Shown: positions 39,911 to 48,399 of the stretch, one piece after another | Position numbering within the stretch: position 1 is the stretch's first letter | How the letters are laid out: each line of letters starts with the position of its first letter | Source: Archangium gephyra | GTDB lineage: Bacteria; Myxococcota; Myxococcia; Myxococcales; Myxococcaceae | Length of the DNA stretch: 64,000 nucleotides | Reading direction: 5' to 3' | Assembly: GCA_003243425.1 (NCBI GenBank) | Contig: QFQP01000018.1 | Location: 82,379 to 146,378 of the forward strand | Notes under the pieces: generated by a model | The model's input: only the letters and a program-made list of their open reading frames with translations | The model's database searches: none | What the model was told of the DNA's origin: nothing | Translations under genes and position numbers: made by a program

Positions 39911-42098
39911 TTACTTCTTCGGAACCTGCGCGGGCTTCGGCGCGTCTTCCGGCGTTTCTCCGGTGCGCACCCAGGTCGACACCTTGTCTTCCGCTTGCAG
40001 CAACGCGTTCAACGTCGCTTCGCCCAGCACGTAGAAGTCGCCGATGGTGCCGAGGGCCCAGCTGTCGCAGGCCTGCAGCCACTCACCCAGTTGCTGCTCG
40101 TGCGGCGCGGGGAGCCCGAGCTTCTGCGCGAGCGTCTCCCAGCCGCCCTCGGCTTCGAACAGCCGCTTCACGTCGTCGGGGTGCGTGAGCCCCGCGTGGA
40201 CCGCCCAGGCGTTGACCAGCGCCTGATGCAGCCACAACGCCGCGCTCAGCACGCGCGACCGTTCACTCGCCGAGACCGAACGATCCGCGAGCACGATGTT
40301 GAGCACGTTGTGCAGGTGCGCGTGCTCGTCGGCCACCGCGCGCCGGGTGTGTGTCACCACGTGCAGCAGCGAGAGCAGCCCTTCGAGGTGTTCGGCCCAG
40401 CCGTGACCGACGAGCTTCGCCGCGGCCAGGTGCGTCGAGCGCACGCTGCGATCGTGTCTGCGCAGCTCGTCTTCGAGCCGCTTCCTCTCGGCGCGAACCC
40501 CTTCGAGCACCGCGGGCAGCTCTTTGCGACGCAGCTCGCGGCCCTGGTAGCGAATGGCACCCCCGGGAGCCGTGAGGAACCCTTCGGCGATGCCCTCGAG
40601 CTGCGCTTCTTCCTGCGCGCGTTCACGGTGCTGGGCCAGCGTCGACCGCAACGATGCGGGGTAGAGCGCGTCGAGCGCACGAACGATCGTCTCTGGCGTC
40701 TCGGGGCCGCGGTGCTCGATGAGCTCTGCGTAGTTCTCGTCCCACGCGGCGATGGCGCGGCCCATGTACGTGCCGCGATAGCGCGGGCTCATGGCCGTCG
40801 CCGCGTACCGGCGCGCGAAACGTTCTTCGGCGCTGCCCGTCGCCGGCAGTGGCCGGTTGAGCATCTCGAGCTTCGCGAAGAGCGCGTCGGTGACCTGCTC
40901 GCGCAGCTGCTGCTCATTCTCGAGCAGCACCCAGGCCGAGCGTTCGTCGAGCGGGGAGGGCACGTAGACGGCCTTGGCGTGATCTTCACGTTCCCGGCTC
41001 GGCGGGTGCGTGAGCCACATGCGCGGCGGTTGCGCGAGCGCTTCGTCGAACACGCGGTGCTTTGCGCCTTCGCCGCGCTTGGGGGTCGCGCCGTAGCCGG
41101 GCCCGTCGAGCACCGCACGCAGCGACTCGAGCGCGCGCGTCTGAATCTGAAAGAGGTCCGGCGCCGGGCGCCCCGATCGCCGCTCGTTCATCACGAAGTC
41201 ACCGGCCTCGTTCCACGCGTCGTCGGCCGCGCCGAGGCGATGCAGCGCGTGAATCAGGCTGTCACTGCCGCTCACCGACACGGCGACGCGGTCGGCCTGG
41301 AACTCCATTTCACGGCTCAGGGCGCGGTTGGCGAGCACCACGATGCGGAACACGGTGTCGAGCAGCGCGCGCAGCGACCACACCACCAGCCGCATGCCCC
41401 AGCCGACCCAGGCGATGCGAAGGTCGATGCGCGAAAGGCCGTTGAGGAAATCGTCCATGCGGCCGCGCGAGGCGACGATGTGACCTGCGATCTGTGAGGC
41501 CACGTACGTCCACCGGCCCACGGCCATGGAGCGCTGCGCGAAGTGACCCAGCTCGTGCGCGACGACGGCCTTGAGCTCGTCGAGCGTGAGCACGTTCACC
41601 AGGCCCAGGCCCAGCTCGAGGTTCTTTCGCGATGGGAAGATGAGGTTGAAGAACGACAGCTCGTAGAACACCGCTGCGTTCACGCGCGCCGACAGGAAGA
41701 CGCGGTGCGGGCGGGGCGCCTTCGTCTCGTCAGCCAGCCGCTCGATGAACGCGAAGAGCCGCGGCTGTTGATCGCGCGAGAGCTCCACGAGCGTCTCGTC
41801 GCGCGAGTGCTTCACGAGGAAGAGCCCTCGCACCAGGAAGATGAACAGGAACCCCGCCGGCAGCGCGAGCAGGAACGCGCCGACCGGGTTGCTGCCGCTC
41901 ACCATGCCGCGGCCCAGCCGCAACAACAGCCACGCGAGGTACCCGGTCAACCCGAGGTACCGCGACGAACCCGAGCAACCCCGCCATCGCCAACCACGCG
42001 TGGCGTTTGTACGCCGCGCTCGGCTCCGTCAGCCCCGGCGGGACCTGCGGAGAAGGAGGGAAGAAGTTCGACACGTCAACCGGTGCCCTCCCGCTCAT
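39911..42098 (-). pseudogene. M48-family integral membrane metalloprotease with an apparent frameshift near its N-terminus
   Basis: The ATG at 42098 has a perfect GGAGG 4 nt upstream and encodes a Pro-rich start (VPPGLTEPSAAYKRHAWLA) that enters the first membrane helix. Near 41958-41964 the frame is lost; the continuation YLGLTGYLAWLLLRLG is in another frame, and removing one G from CGCGG restores it. The rest holds HELGH with flanking helices and the ligand Glu in SREMEFQADR, and a long C-terminal extension. From 41950 a 679-residue product could still be made. It may be a real mutation or a sequence error. Confidence 0.75.
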
Positions 42099-42113
42099 GT
42101 GACCTCCACCGTA

Positions 42114-42725
42114 TTACTTGCCGAGCCACAGCCCGACTTGATCGCCCGTGCGGCCGACTGACACCAGCACCGCCTCGAACTTCGCCTTCACGCCCTTCAA
42201 CTGGCCGCCGCCCTTCTTCGGCAACGTCCACACGCCCTGCGGGGTGAACACGATCTGCAGCCGCAGCGCCTGCCCCTGCACCTGGCGCTGCATCATCGCG
42301 GGGTTCCAGCCGTCGGGGAGCACCGCGTCCATGCGGATGAAGGGCATCACCGGGTTGCCGTCGCCGTCGGTCTTCGTCGGCGCGCCGTGGGTGATCGCCA
42401 TGCCGGCCGCGGCGAAGAACGGGGTGAGGTTGAGCACGAACTGGCCGTTGCTCTTCACCTCACCCATCGAGAGCACCGTCGAGGTCTCCTCGGTGATGAT
42501 CATGTAGAACTTCTTGCCGGTCGCGCCCTGGCGGAAGATCTCGGCGTTCTTCTCGCACTCGCCGCCGCCCATCATCTTCGACGCGCAGTCACCCACGTAC
42601 TTGTCGACGAACGCGCTCACCGCGCCCATGGCCTCGGCTTGATCTCGGAGCTTCGCGAACCGTTGATCCACATCGGCCAGCGCGAGCGTGGGGATCAGCA
42701 CAACTACGGCAGTCAGCAATTTCAT
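42114..42725 (-). CDS. Exported protein of unknown function
   Basis: The protein has 203 residues from the ATG at 42725, which has GAGGAAG 4-5 nt upstream; an in-frame ATG at 42737 lies inside that ribosome site. The signal peptide ends TLALADVDQ. Two Cys (GDCASKM and GECEKN) may form a disulfide. The remainder is mixed alpha/beta with no recognised family. It is divergent from the PilZ gene. Confidence 0.72.
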   Translation of the reverse strand: MKLLTAVVVLIPTLALADVDQRFAKLRDQAEAMGAVSAFVDKYVGDCASKMMGGGECEKNAEIFRQGATGKKFYMIITEETSTVLSMGEVKSNGQFVLNLTPFFAAAGMAITHGAPTKTDGDGNPVMPFIRMDAVLPDGWNPAMMQRQVQGQALRLQIVFTPQGVWTLPKKGGGQLKGVKAKFEAVLVSVGRTGDQVGLWLGK

Positions 42726-42830
42726 GAGCTTCCTCATTTGAAAGGTATTCTTGAGTGAGAATTTGCCTACATCTGCGCACTCTGTAGGCTTCGCGACAGT
42801 TCAGAACAGAACGGGAGCAAGGCCAACAGC

Positions 42831-43178
42831 ATGATGAATGAGCGTCGCCAGAATCTGCGTTTCGACAAAGTGTTCACGGTTTACCTGAGCACGCCCGATG
42901 GGATGACGAGGGGAATCGCCAGAAACATCAGTACGTCGGGTCTTTTCGTGGAGACGAGAGATTCGCTGCCGCTGGGCGGGAAGGTGAAGGTGACCTTCAC
43001 GTCTGACGACGGCACTGAGATGACGGCACTCTGTGAGGTTCGTTACCAGGTGGCGCTCAACTACGGGAGCGGGGAAGAGACGACGGGCACGCGCGGCGCG
43101 GGCCTGCGGATCATCGCCTACGAGACCCGTGAGGACCAACCTCTTCTGCTCGTCGACCGCGAGCGCGTTCTGCACTGA
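42831..43178 (+). CDS. PilZ domain protein (c-di-GMP binding)
   Basis: This 115-residue single-domain protein has both binding motifs: R6xxxR10 within ERRQNLRF, and N32xSxxG37 within NISTSGLFVET. PilZ proteins bind cyclic di-GMP and act by protein contact on motility, exopolysaccharide or transcription. The second Met is an equally good start. The 93-nt gap before it, shared with the divergent gene, contains a 7-bp inverted repeat (GCCTACA and TGTAGGC, about 42763-42787). Confidence 0.88.
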   Translation: MMNERRQNLRFDKVFTVYLSTPDGMTRGIARNISTSGLFVETRDSLPLGGKVKVTFTSDDGTEMTALCEVRYQVALNYGSGEETTGTRGAGLRIIAYETREDQPLLLVDRERVLH

Positions 43179-43247
43179 ATTTTTCGCGTGTGGTTGCGGT
43201 AAGTGCCCTTCGTCGTCATCACTCAACGACCTGGAGGGGTCCTACAC

Positions 43248-44033
43248 ATGAAGCGTTTGACGCTGACCGCAGCCATCGTGACGTCGCTGTCTTTCCCCGC
43301 GTTTGCTCAGGCTCCGGCGCCTGCTCCGAAGGCGGCTCCCGCCCCGGCTCCCGCGCCTGTGAAGTCGGGCACTGCACCTGCTCCGGCGGCCAACGCTGCC
43401 ACCGCGGCGGCTCCGGCGCCGGCTCCCTCGGGCGCCGCGAAGGACATGTCGAAGATGGGCCCGGCCGCCCGCAAGTCGAAGAACGAAGCGGCCGTGAAGA
43501 AGGAAGTCGAAGCCTGGTGGGTGACCGAAGAGGCGCTCGCCAAGGCGAAGAACTTCGAGGGCATCGCCGACCGCATCGATTTCCCCGTGCTGATGGCCAC
43601 CGACTCCACGTCGGGCGTGGCCAGCGCCGAGAGCTACACCCGTGAGCAGTTCATTTCGATGATGAAGCCCATGTGGGAAGCCATGCCGGCCGACCTCAAG
43701 ACCACGCACAAGTTCACCACCACCGTGTTGTCGGACGTGCTGGTGAACATCGTCGACGACTTCTCGGCGACCTCGAACAAGCAGACCACCAGGGGTCGCA
43801 ACGCCGCGTTGGTGATGAAGATCAACGGCCAGTGGAAGACCAAGATGGTGGTCGAAGCCGGTTGGGGTGACGTGGGCGGCTCGGCGCCGGCTCCTGCGGC
43901 GACGCCGGCTCCCGCGCCCGCGAAGTCTGGTGCGGCGCCGGCCCCCGCTCCCGCTCCCGCGCCGGCTGCTGGCACGCCCGCCCCCGCGCCCGCGAAGTCT
44001 GGTGCCCCGGCCCCTGCGCCCGCGAAGCGCTGA
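43248..44033 (+). CDS. Secreted Pro/Ala-rich protein with an NTF2-like domain, paralogue 1
   Basis: The protein has 261 residues, with GGAGG 10 nt before the ATG. The signal peptide ends AFAQ. A long APAP linker precedes a central domain (about 70-215) with the spacing of NTF2/SnoaL folds: KKEVEAWWVTEEAL, REQFISMMKPMW and KINGQWKTKMVVEAGWGD. The tail repeats APAPAKSGA. No catalytic residues are evident. A paralogue with the same layout follows 129 nt later, and each is followed by a similar terminator. Confidence 0.8.
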   Translation: MKRLTLTAAIVTSLSFPAFAQAPAPAPKAAPAPAPAPVKSGTAPAPAANAATAAAPAPAPSGAAKDMSKMGPAARKSKNEAAVKKEVEAWWVTEEALAKAKNFEGIADRIDFPVLMATDSTSGVASAESYTREQFISMMKPMWEAMPADLKTTHKFTTTVLSDVLVNIVDDFSATSNKQTTRGRNAALVMKINGQWKTKMVVEAGWGDVGGSAPAPAATPAPAPAKSGAAPAPAPAPAPAAGTPAPAPAKSGAPAPAPAKR

Positions 44034-44058
44034 AGTCGTCGCTTGAAGAACATCACCG

Positions 44059-44091
44059 CGGCCCGTCGCTCCTGCGTGGAACGACGGGCCG
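44059..44091 (+). terminator. Terminator hairpin after paralogue 1
   Basis: The 10-bp stem CGGCCCGTCG/CGACGGGCCG extends inward by CTCC/GGAA pairing with one mismatch and is followed by TCGTGTTTC. The hairpin after paralogue 2 is nearly the same. Confidence 0.7.
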
Positions 44092-44162
44092 TCGTGTTTC
44101 ACGCGAGTGACGTGCGTTGCTGATGCGAGCAGTCGTTCCCATGAGTTCCGCAGGAGGAACAC

Positions 44163-44885
44163 ATGAAGCGGTTCTCGATCGTCGCAGCCCTCGTCACCTC
44201 GATGTCCTTTCCAGTCTTCGCGCAGGCACCAGCGCCAGCACCGCCACCGGTCAAAGACGGCATGCCCGTGCCTGCAGCCGGTCCGGCACCGGCTCCCGCG
44301 CGGCCGAAAGACGCGGCCACGCCCTTCGACCCCAGGAGCGGTGGTTCTCCCGCGCGCAAGTCGAAGAACGAGGCGGCCGTGAAGAAGGAAGTGGAGGCCT
44401 GGTGGGTGACCGAAGAAGCGCTGGTGAAGGGCAAGAGCTTCCAGGCCATTGCCGATCGCTACGACTTCCCGCTGATCCTGGTGACGGACACCATGAGCGG
44501 CACGCCGAGCGGCACCGTGACCACGCGTGAGCAGTTCATCGCGATGATGACCCCCATGTGGCAGGCCACTCCGCCCGAGCTGAAGGTCACCCACAAGTTC
44601 ACGACCACCGTGATGAGCGACTCCATCGTGGTGGTGGTCGACGACTACACGGCCACCGTGAAGAAGGACTCGGTGAAGGGTCGCAGCTCCGCGACGCTCA
44701 TCAAGGTGGGCGGCGTGTGGAAGACGAAGGTGATGGTCGAAGCGGGGTGGGGCGACGCGCCCGGCGTGACGCAGACCACCCAGACGGGCGCGGTGAATGT
44801 CGCCGTGAAGTCCGACGCCGGCGTGCCGACCGACGCCGGTGTGCCCGACGCTGGCACCAGGGCTCCGGCGCCCGCGAAACGCTGA
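44163..44885 (+). CDS. Secreted Pro/Ala-rich protein with an NTF2-like domain, paralogue 2
   Basis: The protein has 240 residues, with AGGAGG 6 nt before the ATG. The signal peptide ends VFAQ. The central domain shares long identical blocks with paralogue 1 (KNEAAVKKEVEAWWVTEEAL, HKFTTTV, VEAGWGD) while both ends differ: the tail here has DAG repeats. It is clearly a tandem duplicate. Its role is unknown; a periplasmic or surface binding protein is a guess. Confidence 0.8.
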   Translation: MKRFSIVAALVTSMSFPVFAQAPAPAPPPVKDGMPVPAAGPAPAPARPKDAATPFDPRSGGSPARKSKNEAAVKKEVEAWWVTEEALVKGKSFQAIADRYDFPLILVTDTMSGTPSGTVTTREQFIAMMTPMWQATPPELKVTHKFTTTVMSDSIVVVVDDYTATVKKDSVKGRSSATLIKVGGVWKTKVMVEAGWGDAPGVTQTTQTGAVNVAVKSDAGVPTDAGVPDAGTRAPAPAKR

Positions 44886-44891
44886 AGACAC

Positions 44892-44929
44892 TTCGGCCCG
44901 TCGCTCCGGTTGGGGAACGACGGGCCGAA
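44892..44929. terminator. Bidirectional terminator between paralogue 2 and gdhA
   Basis: A 12-bp perfect stem (TTCGGCCCGTCG with CGACGGGCCGAA) sits in the 73-nt gap between convergent genes and shares its core with the hairpin at 44059-44091. Confidence 0.75.
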
Positions 44930-44958
44930 TGCTGCTTTCGGAGCTGCGGGCTCGCGCG

Positions 44959-46509
44959 TTACTGCGAGAAGCCCTCGAGCATGTAGTGCGCCTCGATGCG
45001 CTTGAGCGCCAGCACCATGGCCGCGCACCGCGTGTCGACCGTCTTGCCGATCGTGAAGTTGCGGCTGTCGTGCATCTCCGTGCGGCGCGGGGTGTTGCGC
45101 GCGATGTCACGGATGATGCGGTAGTTCTTCTTGAGCGCGAGCTCGAGCTTCTGGTCGACGTCCTTCTCCGTCCAGCCCTCCATGCGCTTGTTCTGGATCC
45201 ACTCGTAGTACGAGACCGTCACACCGCCGGCGTTGCAGATGATGTCGGGGATGATGTCGATCTTGCGGCGCTCGAGCACGCGGTCGGCGTCGGGCGTCGT
45301 GGGGCCGTTGGCGCCTTCCGCCACCAGCTTCACCTTCATCTTCTCGGCGATCTCCGCGGTGATCTCACCACCGAGCGCGGCGGGCACCGCGATGTCGGCC
45401 TGCACCTGCCAGAACTCGTCCTTCGAGATGGCCTGCGCGCCGGGGAACCCCTGCACGGAGCGCTTCAGGTTCTTGGGGTTCTCGTTGGTGTACTTCATGA
45501 GCTCGGCGGCATCGATGCCGTTCATGTTCATGATCGAGCCGTCGGCGTCGTTCACCGCCACCAGCTTGGCGCCCATGTTCTGCAGAATGAGCGAGCCCCA
45601 CGAACCGACGTTGCCGAAGCCCTGGACGATGAAGGTCTTGCCCTTGAGCGTCTCGTTCTTCTCGGCGAAGTAATCTTCGATGGTGTACGCGACGCCCTGG
45701 CCGGTGGCCTTGGTGCGGCCTTCCGAACCGCCGATGCGCACGTCTTTGCCGGTGATGACGCCGCGCTGGTTGTGACGCTCGCGCTCGCCGTCCGAGAACT
45801 CACGCAGGAAGAGCGCCATGATCTCGGAGTTGGTGCCGACGTCGGGCGCCGGAATGTCGATGTTCGGGCCGACCAGCTGCTTCAACTTGTACATGAAGCG
45901 CAGCGAGATGGTATGGAGCTCTTCCTTGCCGTACTGGCGCGGGTCGATCTGAATGCCGCCCTTGCCGCCGCCGAACGGCACGTCGGCGATGGCCGTCTTC
46001 CAGGTCATCTCGGCGGCCAGCGCCTTGAAGAGATCGAGCGACACCTCACGGTGGTAGCGGATGCCGCCCTTGTACGGGCCGCGCGCCTGGTTGTGCTGCA
46101 CGCGGTACGCCTTGAAGCGCTGAATCTCACCGGGCACCAGCTTGTAGACGTGGCCGTCTTCCAGGCGCAGGTGACCGTCGCGGATGTTCACGTCGGAGCC
46201 GAGCAGGGCGCGGCCGTTCAGGATGATCTTGCCGTCGAACAGGCGCTCGAGGCCGTTGGGATCGCGCACCTTGGTGACCGCGAGGTCGGCGAACGCCTTG
46301 GCGTCGGCAGCGGCCACGGGGACCAGGCGGTCCTTCAACTTGGTGGTGATGTAGAAGATGTGCTCGTAGTCGGGCTCTTCGAGCTCGAGACGGACGCGCG
46401 AGTCGAGATTCATCGCGTCCGCGGCGCGATGAAAGATCTCCATCGCTTCCGTGTAGAGGGTCTTGCGCGGCTGCGGTGCGGGGGCCCGCATGAAGTTCTC
46501 TTCAGCCAT
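44959..46509 (-). CDS. gdhA: Glutamate dehydrogenase (Glu/Leu/Phe/Val family)
   Basis: The protein has 516 residues from the ATG at 46509, with AAAGGAAC 4 nt upstream. The catalytic region GPYKGGIRYH and DVPFGGGKGGIQ with its active lysines and the NAD(P)-binding motif VQGFGNVGSWG are clear. The chain is longer than the usual 410-450 residues because of an N-terminal extension of about 70 residues and inserts. It interconverts glutamate and 2-oxoglutarate plus ammonia. The region upstream holds a leader hairpin, a promoter and a palindrome. Confidence 0.93.
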   Translation of the reverse strand: MAEENFMRAPAPQPRKTLYTEAMEIFHRAADAMNLDSRVRLELEEPDYEHIFYITTKLKDRLVPVAAADAKAFADLAVTKVRDPNGLERLFDGKIILNGRALLGSDVNIRDGHLRLEDGHVYKLVPGEIQRFKAYRVQHNQARGPYKGGIRYHREVSLDLFKALAAEMTWKTAIADVPFGGGKGGIQIDPRQYGKEELHTISLRFMYKLKQLVGPNIDIPAPDVGTNSEIMALFLREFSDGERERHNQRGVITGKDVRIGGSEGRTKATGQGVAYTIEDYFAEKNETLKGKTFIVQGFGNVGSWGSLILQNMGAKLVAVNDADGSIMNMNGIDAAELMKYTNENPKNLKRSVQGFPGAQAISKDEFWQVQADIAVPAALGGEITAEIAEKMKVKLVAEGANGPTTPDADRVLERRKIDIIPDIICNAGGVTVSYYEWIQNKRMEGWTEKDVDQKLELALKKNYRIIRDIARNTPRRTEMHDSRNFTIGKTVDTRCAAMVLALKRIEAHYMLEGFSQ

Positions 46510-46528
46510 GACAGTTCCTTTGAGTGCC

Positions 46529-46548
46529 AAGCGACGTAGGTGTCGCTT
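46529..46548 (-). promoter_or_regulatory. Leader hairpin upstream of gdhA
   Basis: AAGCGAC and GTCGCTT form a perfect 7-bp stem with a 6-nt loop, ending 19 nt before the gdhA start and just ahead of its ribosome site. It could affect mRNA stability or translation. Confidence 0.4.
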
Positions 46549-46560
46549 GAAAGCGCGCGC

Positions 46561-46588
46561 ACCATACGCAGCGAACTCTTTGGTCCAA
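46561..46588 (-). promoter_or_regulatory. Possible sigma70-type promoter of gdhA
   Basis: On the minus strand TTGGAC (46588-46583) and TATGGT (46566-46561) are separated by 16 nt, 52 nt before the start codon. The match is fair, not perfect. Confidence 0.4.
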
Positions 46589-46641
46589 GCAAAAAGGAAC
46601 GGCTCAGCGCGTCAAAACCTGAGCATTTCTGACAGGTTGTG

Positions 46642-46656
46642 TGACACAAAGTGTCA
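46642..46656. promoter_or_regulatory. Palindrome, possible operator
   Basis: TGACAC-AAA-GTGTCA is a perfect inverted repeat about 130 nt upstream of gdhA, with a TGACAGGTT copy just beside it (46630-46638) related to TGTCAGGTT at 46652-46660. It may bind a dimeric regulator. Confidence 0.4.
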
Positions 46657-46688
46657 GGTTCGCGTCGACGTGGGTGGCCCGAAAAGCA

Positions 46689-46722
46689 AAAGCGCCGGAC
46701 CTCTTTCGAAGCCCGGCGCTTT
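46689..46722 (-). terminator. Rho-independent terminator of tRNA-Thr
   Basis: AAAGCGCCGG pairs exactly with CCGGCGCTTT. On the minus strand, which is the tRNA direction, it is followed by TTTTGCTTTTC, and it lies 6 nt past the tRNA 3' end. T-rich bases on the other side would let it work in both directions. Confidence 0.8.
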
Positions 46723-46728
46723 CATTTT

Positions 46729-46803
46729 TGGAGCCGAAACCCGGGATTGAACCGGGGACCTACTGATTACGAATCAGTTGCTCTGCCCCTGAGCTATTTC
46801 GGC
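46729..46803 (-). tRNA. tRNA-Thr, anticodon CGT
   Basis: The 75-nt cloverleaf has acceptor arms GCCGAAA and TTTCGGC (7 bp), a D arm with AGCTCAGGGGCAGAGC, an anticodon arm CTGAT-TCGTAA-TCAG giving anticodon CGT (codon ACG), a T arm CCCGGTTCAATCCCGGG and an encoded CCA end. All stems pair. It is a single-gene unit with its own promoter and terminator. Confidence 0.96.
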
Positions 46804-46819
46804 GTGACGAGCGCGGCGG

Positions 46820-46848
46820 CTAGTACCAAGCGTCTGTCGTGACGTCAA
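46820..46848 (-). promoter_or_regulatory. Sigma70-type promoter of tRNA-Thr
   Basis: On the minus strand TTGACG (46848-46843) and TACTAG (46825-46820) are separated by 17 nt, and the tRNA begins 17 nt after the -10 box. Spacing and boxes are close to consensus. Confidence 0.7.
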
Positions 46849-46857
46849 AGGAGAATC

Positions 46858-48168
46858 TCACCTGACCCGATTGCGCCAGACGCGCGTCGTCGTCCGGTCC
46901 GTGGCTCCGTGCGGCCAGGTGATGGCAACGTCGAGGTCGCCGTCTCCATCTGCATCTCCGAGCGACACGGATGAAGGCCGCTCGTCGGTGATCGCGACTC
47001 GTGTCTCGGTGAACGTGAATGCACCGTCGTTTCGTCTGACCACGAACGCCGCTGGTTCGACCCAGAAGACGTCGTCACGGCCGTCTTGATCGAAGTCGAC
47101 TACCCTGAGGTGGGCGAGGCCCGAGTTCACGTGATCGAACGTCTGCCGGGGGGCGAAGCCAGCGCCGGTGTTCTCGAACAGCTGCATGTTGCCGGCGCCG
47201 AGCGCCAGCACGAGGTCTTCATCACCGTCGCCGTCGAGGTCCGCCGTCCCGAGCTCGTCTGCGAACTCCGGCATCGGAGCCGTGCCGCCATCGGAAAAGT
47301 AGAAATGGAGCGACGTCGCCCACACCACGCCATGAGGTCCCCACGCAGCGGCCCGCATGCCTGCGGTCTGTCGCACCGAGATTCCTCCCTCGGAGAACCA
47401 GAGCGTTTCGTTCGGCTGCGAGAACACTGCAGTGCGGCGCGCGACGCCGTTCGTGGGGAGAAAGCGGCCCGAAAGGCACGGCGTTCCAGCATCGATTTCG
47501 GTGAGTGAATACGTGGCACCTCCCACAATGAGGTCGGTGGTCGAGTCGTCATTGCAGACCGCGAGATCGGTGATGCCATCGCCATTCGCGTCGAACACTT
47601 CGACCTGTCGGGGTGTTCGCTGAAACGACAGCTTCCGGCTGCCCGTCGCCTCGAAGCCGCGCGTCATGTTCCACGGAAAAATCTCGATGCGGTTGAAGGC
47701 GGGCACCACCATCACCACATCTCCGGGACCGGTCGGCGACATGTCGCCCAGCACCGTGTTGCCACCTTTGTCGACGGTCAGCTCGGGGCCGGTTTCAAAC
47801 GGCGAAGTCGACAGACAACGGCGCGTGTCGACCACGCACGAATCACTGCACGCGTTGAAACCCCAGTTCGTGCACGCCGGGACGTTGAGCGTGCCATCGC
47901 AGCTCTCGCCGAGGTCGAGCACGCCGTTGCCACAGCGCTTCACGCACAACGTCGTGTCGTACTTGCACGCCTTGCAGACGACCTGACCGGTGTCGAAACC
48001 CAGGGTCTGACACGTGGCCTCGCCGGTCGCCGAAGCGTCGCAGTCTTCGCCGTCTTGAATGATGCCGTCGCCACACATCGCCATCGGCTCCGGAGGCGGG
48101 CGGCGACGGAGATCGTCGTCGTCACACGCCACCAACCAGACCACCAACACCGGGAGGACACGTCGCAT
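46858..48168 (-). CDS. Lipoprotein with Cys-rich head and FG-GAP/VCBS repeats
   Basis: The protein has 436 residues from the ATG at 48168; another ATG three codons upstream is possible. The signal peptide ends VVWLVAC. A Cys-rich head (CGDGIIQDGEDCD, CGNGVLDLGESCDG) matches the short disulfide repeats common in myxobacterial surface proteins. At least three calcium-type repeats follow (DANGDGITDLAV, DLDGDGDEDLVL, DADGDGDLDVAI) as in FG-GAP beta-propellers. A surface binding protein is likely. It is divergent from yacG. Confidence 0.8.
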   Translation of the reverse strand: MRRVLPVLVVWLVACDDDDLRRRPPPEPMAMCGDGIIQDGEDCDASATGEATCQTLGFDTGQVVCKACKYDTTLCVKRCGNGVLDLGESCDGTLNVPACTNWGFNACSDSCVVDTRRCLSTSPFETGPELTVDKGGNTVLGDMSPTGPGDVVMVVPAFNRIEIFPWNMTRGFEATGSRKLSFQRTPRQVEVFDANGDGITDLAVCNDDSTTDLIVGGATYSLTEIDAGTPCLSGRFLPTNGVARRTAVFSQPNETLWFSEGGISVRQTAGMRAAAWGPHGVVWATSLHFYFSDGGTAPMPEFADELGTADLDGDGDEDLVLALGAGNMQLFENTGAGFAPRQTFDHVNSGLAHLRVVDFDQDGRDDVFWVEPAAFVVRRNDGAFTFTETRVAITDERPSSVSLGDADGDGDLDVAITWPHGATDRTTTRVWRNRVR

Positions 48169-48192
48169 GGCGTGCATGGTACGAGTGAGTGC

Positions 48193-48396
48193 ATGTCGAC
48201 GCACACTCCTCAATGCCCGTCGTGCAGGCGGGCCGTGCTGACGAGGCCCGAGAACCCGTGCTTCCCGTTCTGCAGCGATCGCTGCCGCGCCGTCGATCTC
48301 GGCAAGTGGCTGGGTGGCGAGTACCGCATCGCGCAGCGCACCGATGACGAAGACGAAGACGGCGACACGGCGCCGCCGTCGAACGAGCTCAACTGA
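48193..48396 (+). CDS. yacG: DNA gyrase inhibitor YacG-like zinc-finger protein
   Basis: The protein has 67 residues. Four Cys (C8, C11, C27, C31) in CPSC and CSDRC bind zinc, and DLGKWLGGEYRI is the conserved segment that contacts GyrB in known members. The C-terminal acidic tail is typical. The next gene starts 3 nt after its stop. Confidence 0.9.
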   Translation: MSTHTPQCPSCRRAVLTRPENPCFPFCSDRCRAVDLGKWLGGEYRIAQRTDDEDEDGDTAPPSNELN

Positions 48397-48399
48397 CGC

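Noticed and set aside
42738..42830. Inverted repeats ATTCT...AGAAT and GCCTACA...TGTAGGC as operators
   Set aside because: They are short, have long loops and no second copies, so a specific regulator site cannot be claimed from this window.
46520..46535. Sigma54 promoter upstream of gdhA (TGGCAC on the minus strand)
   Set aside because: A -24-like TGGCAC is present but the required GC of the -12 element at the right spacing is missing, and it overlaps the leader hairpin next to the ribosome site.
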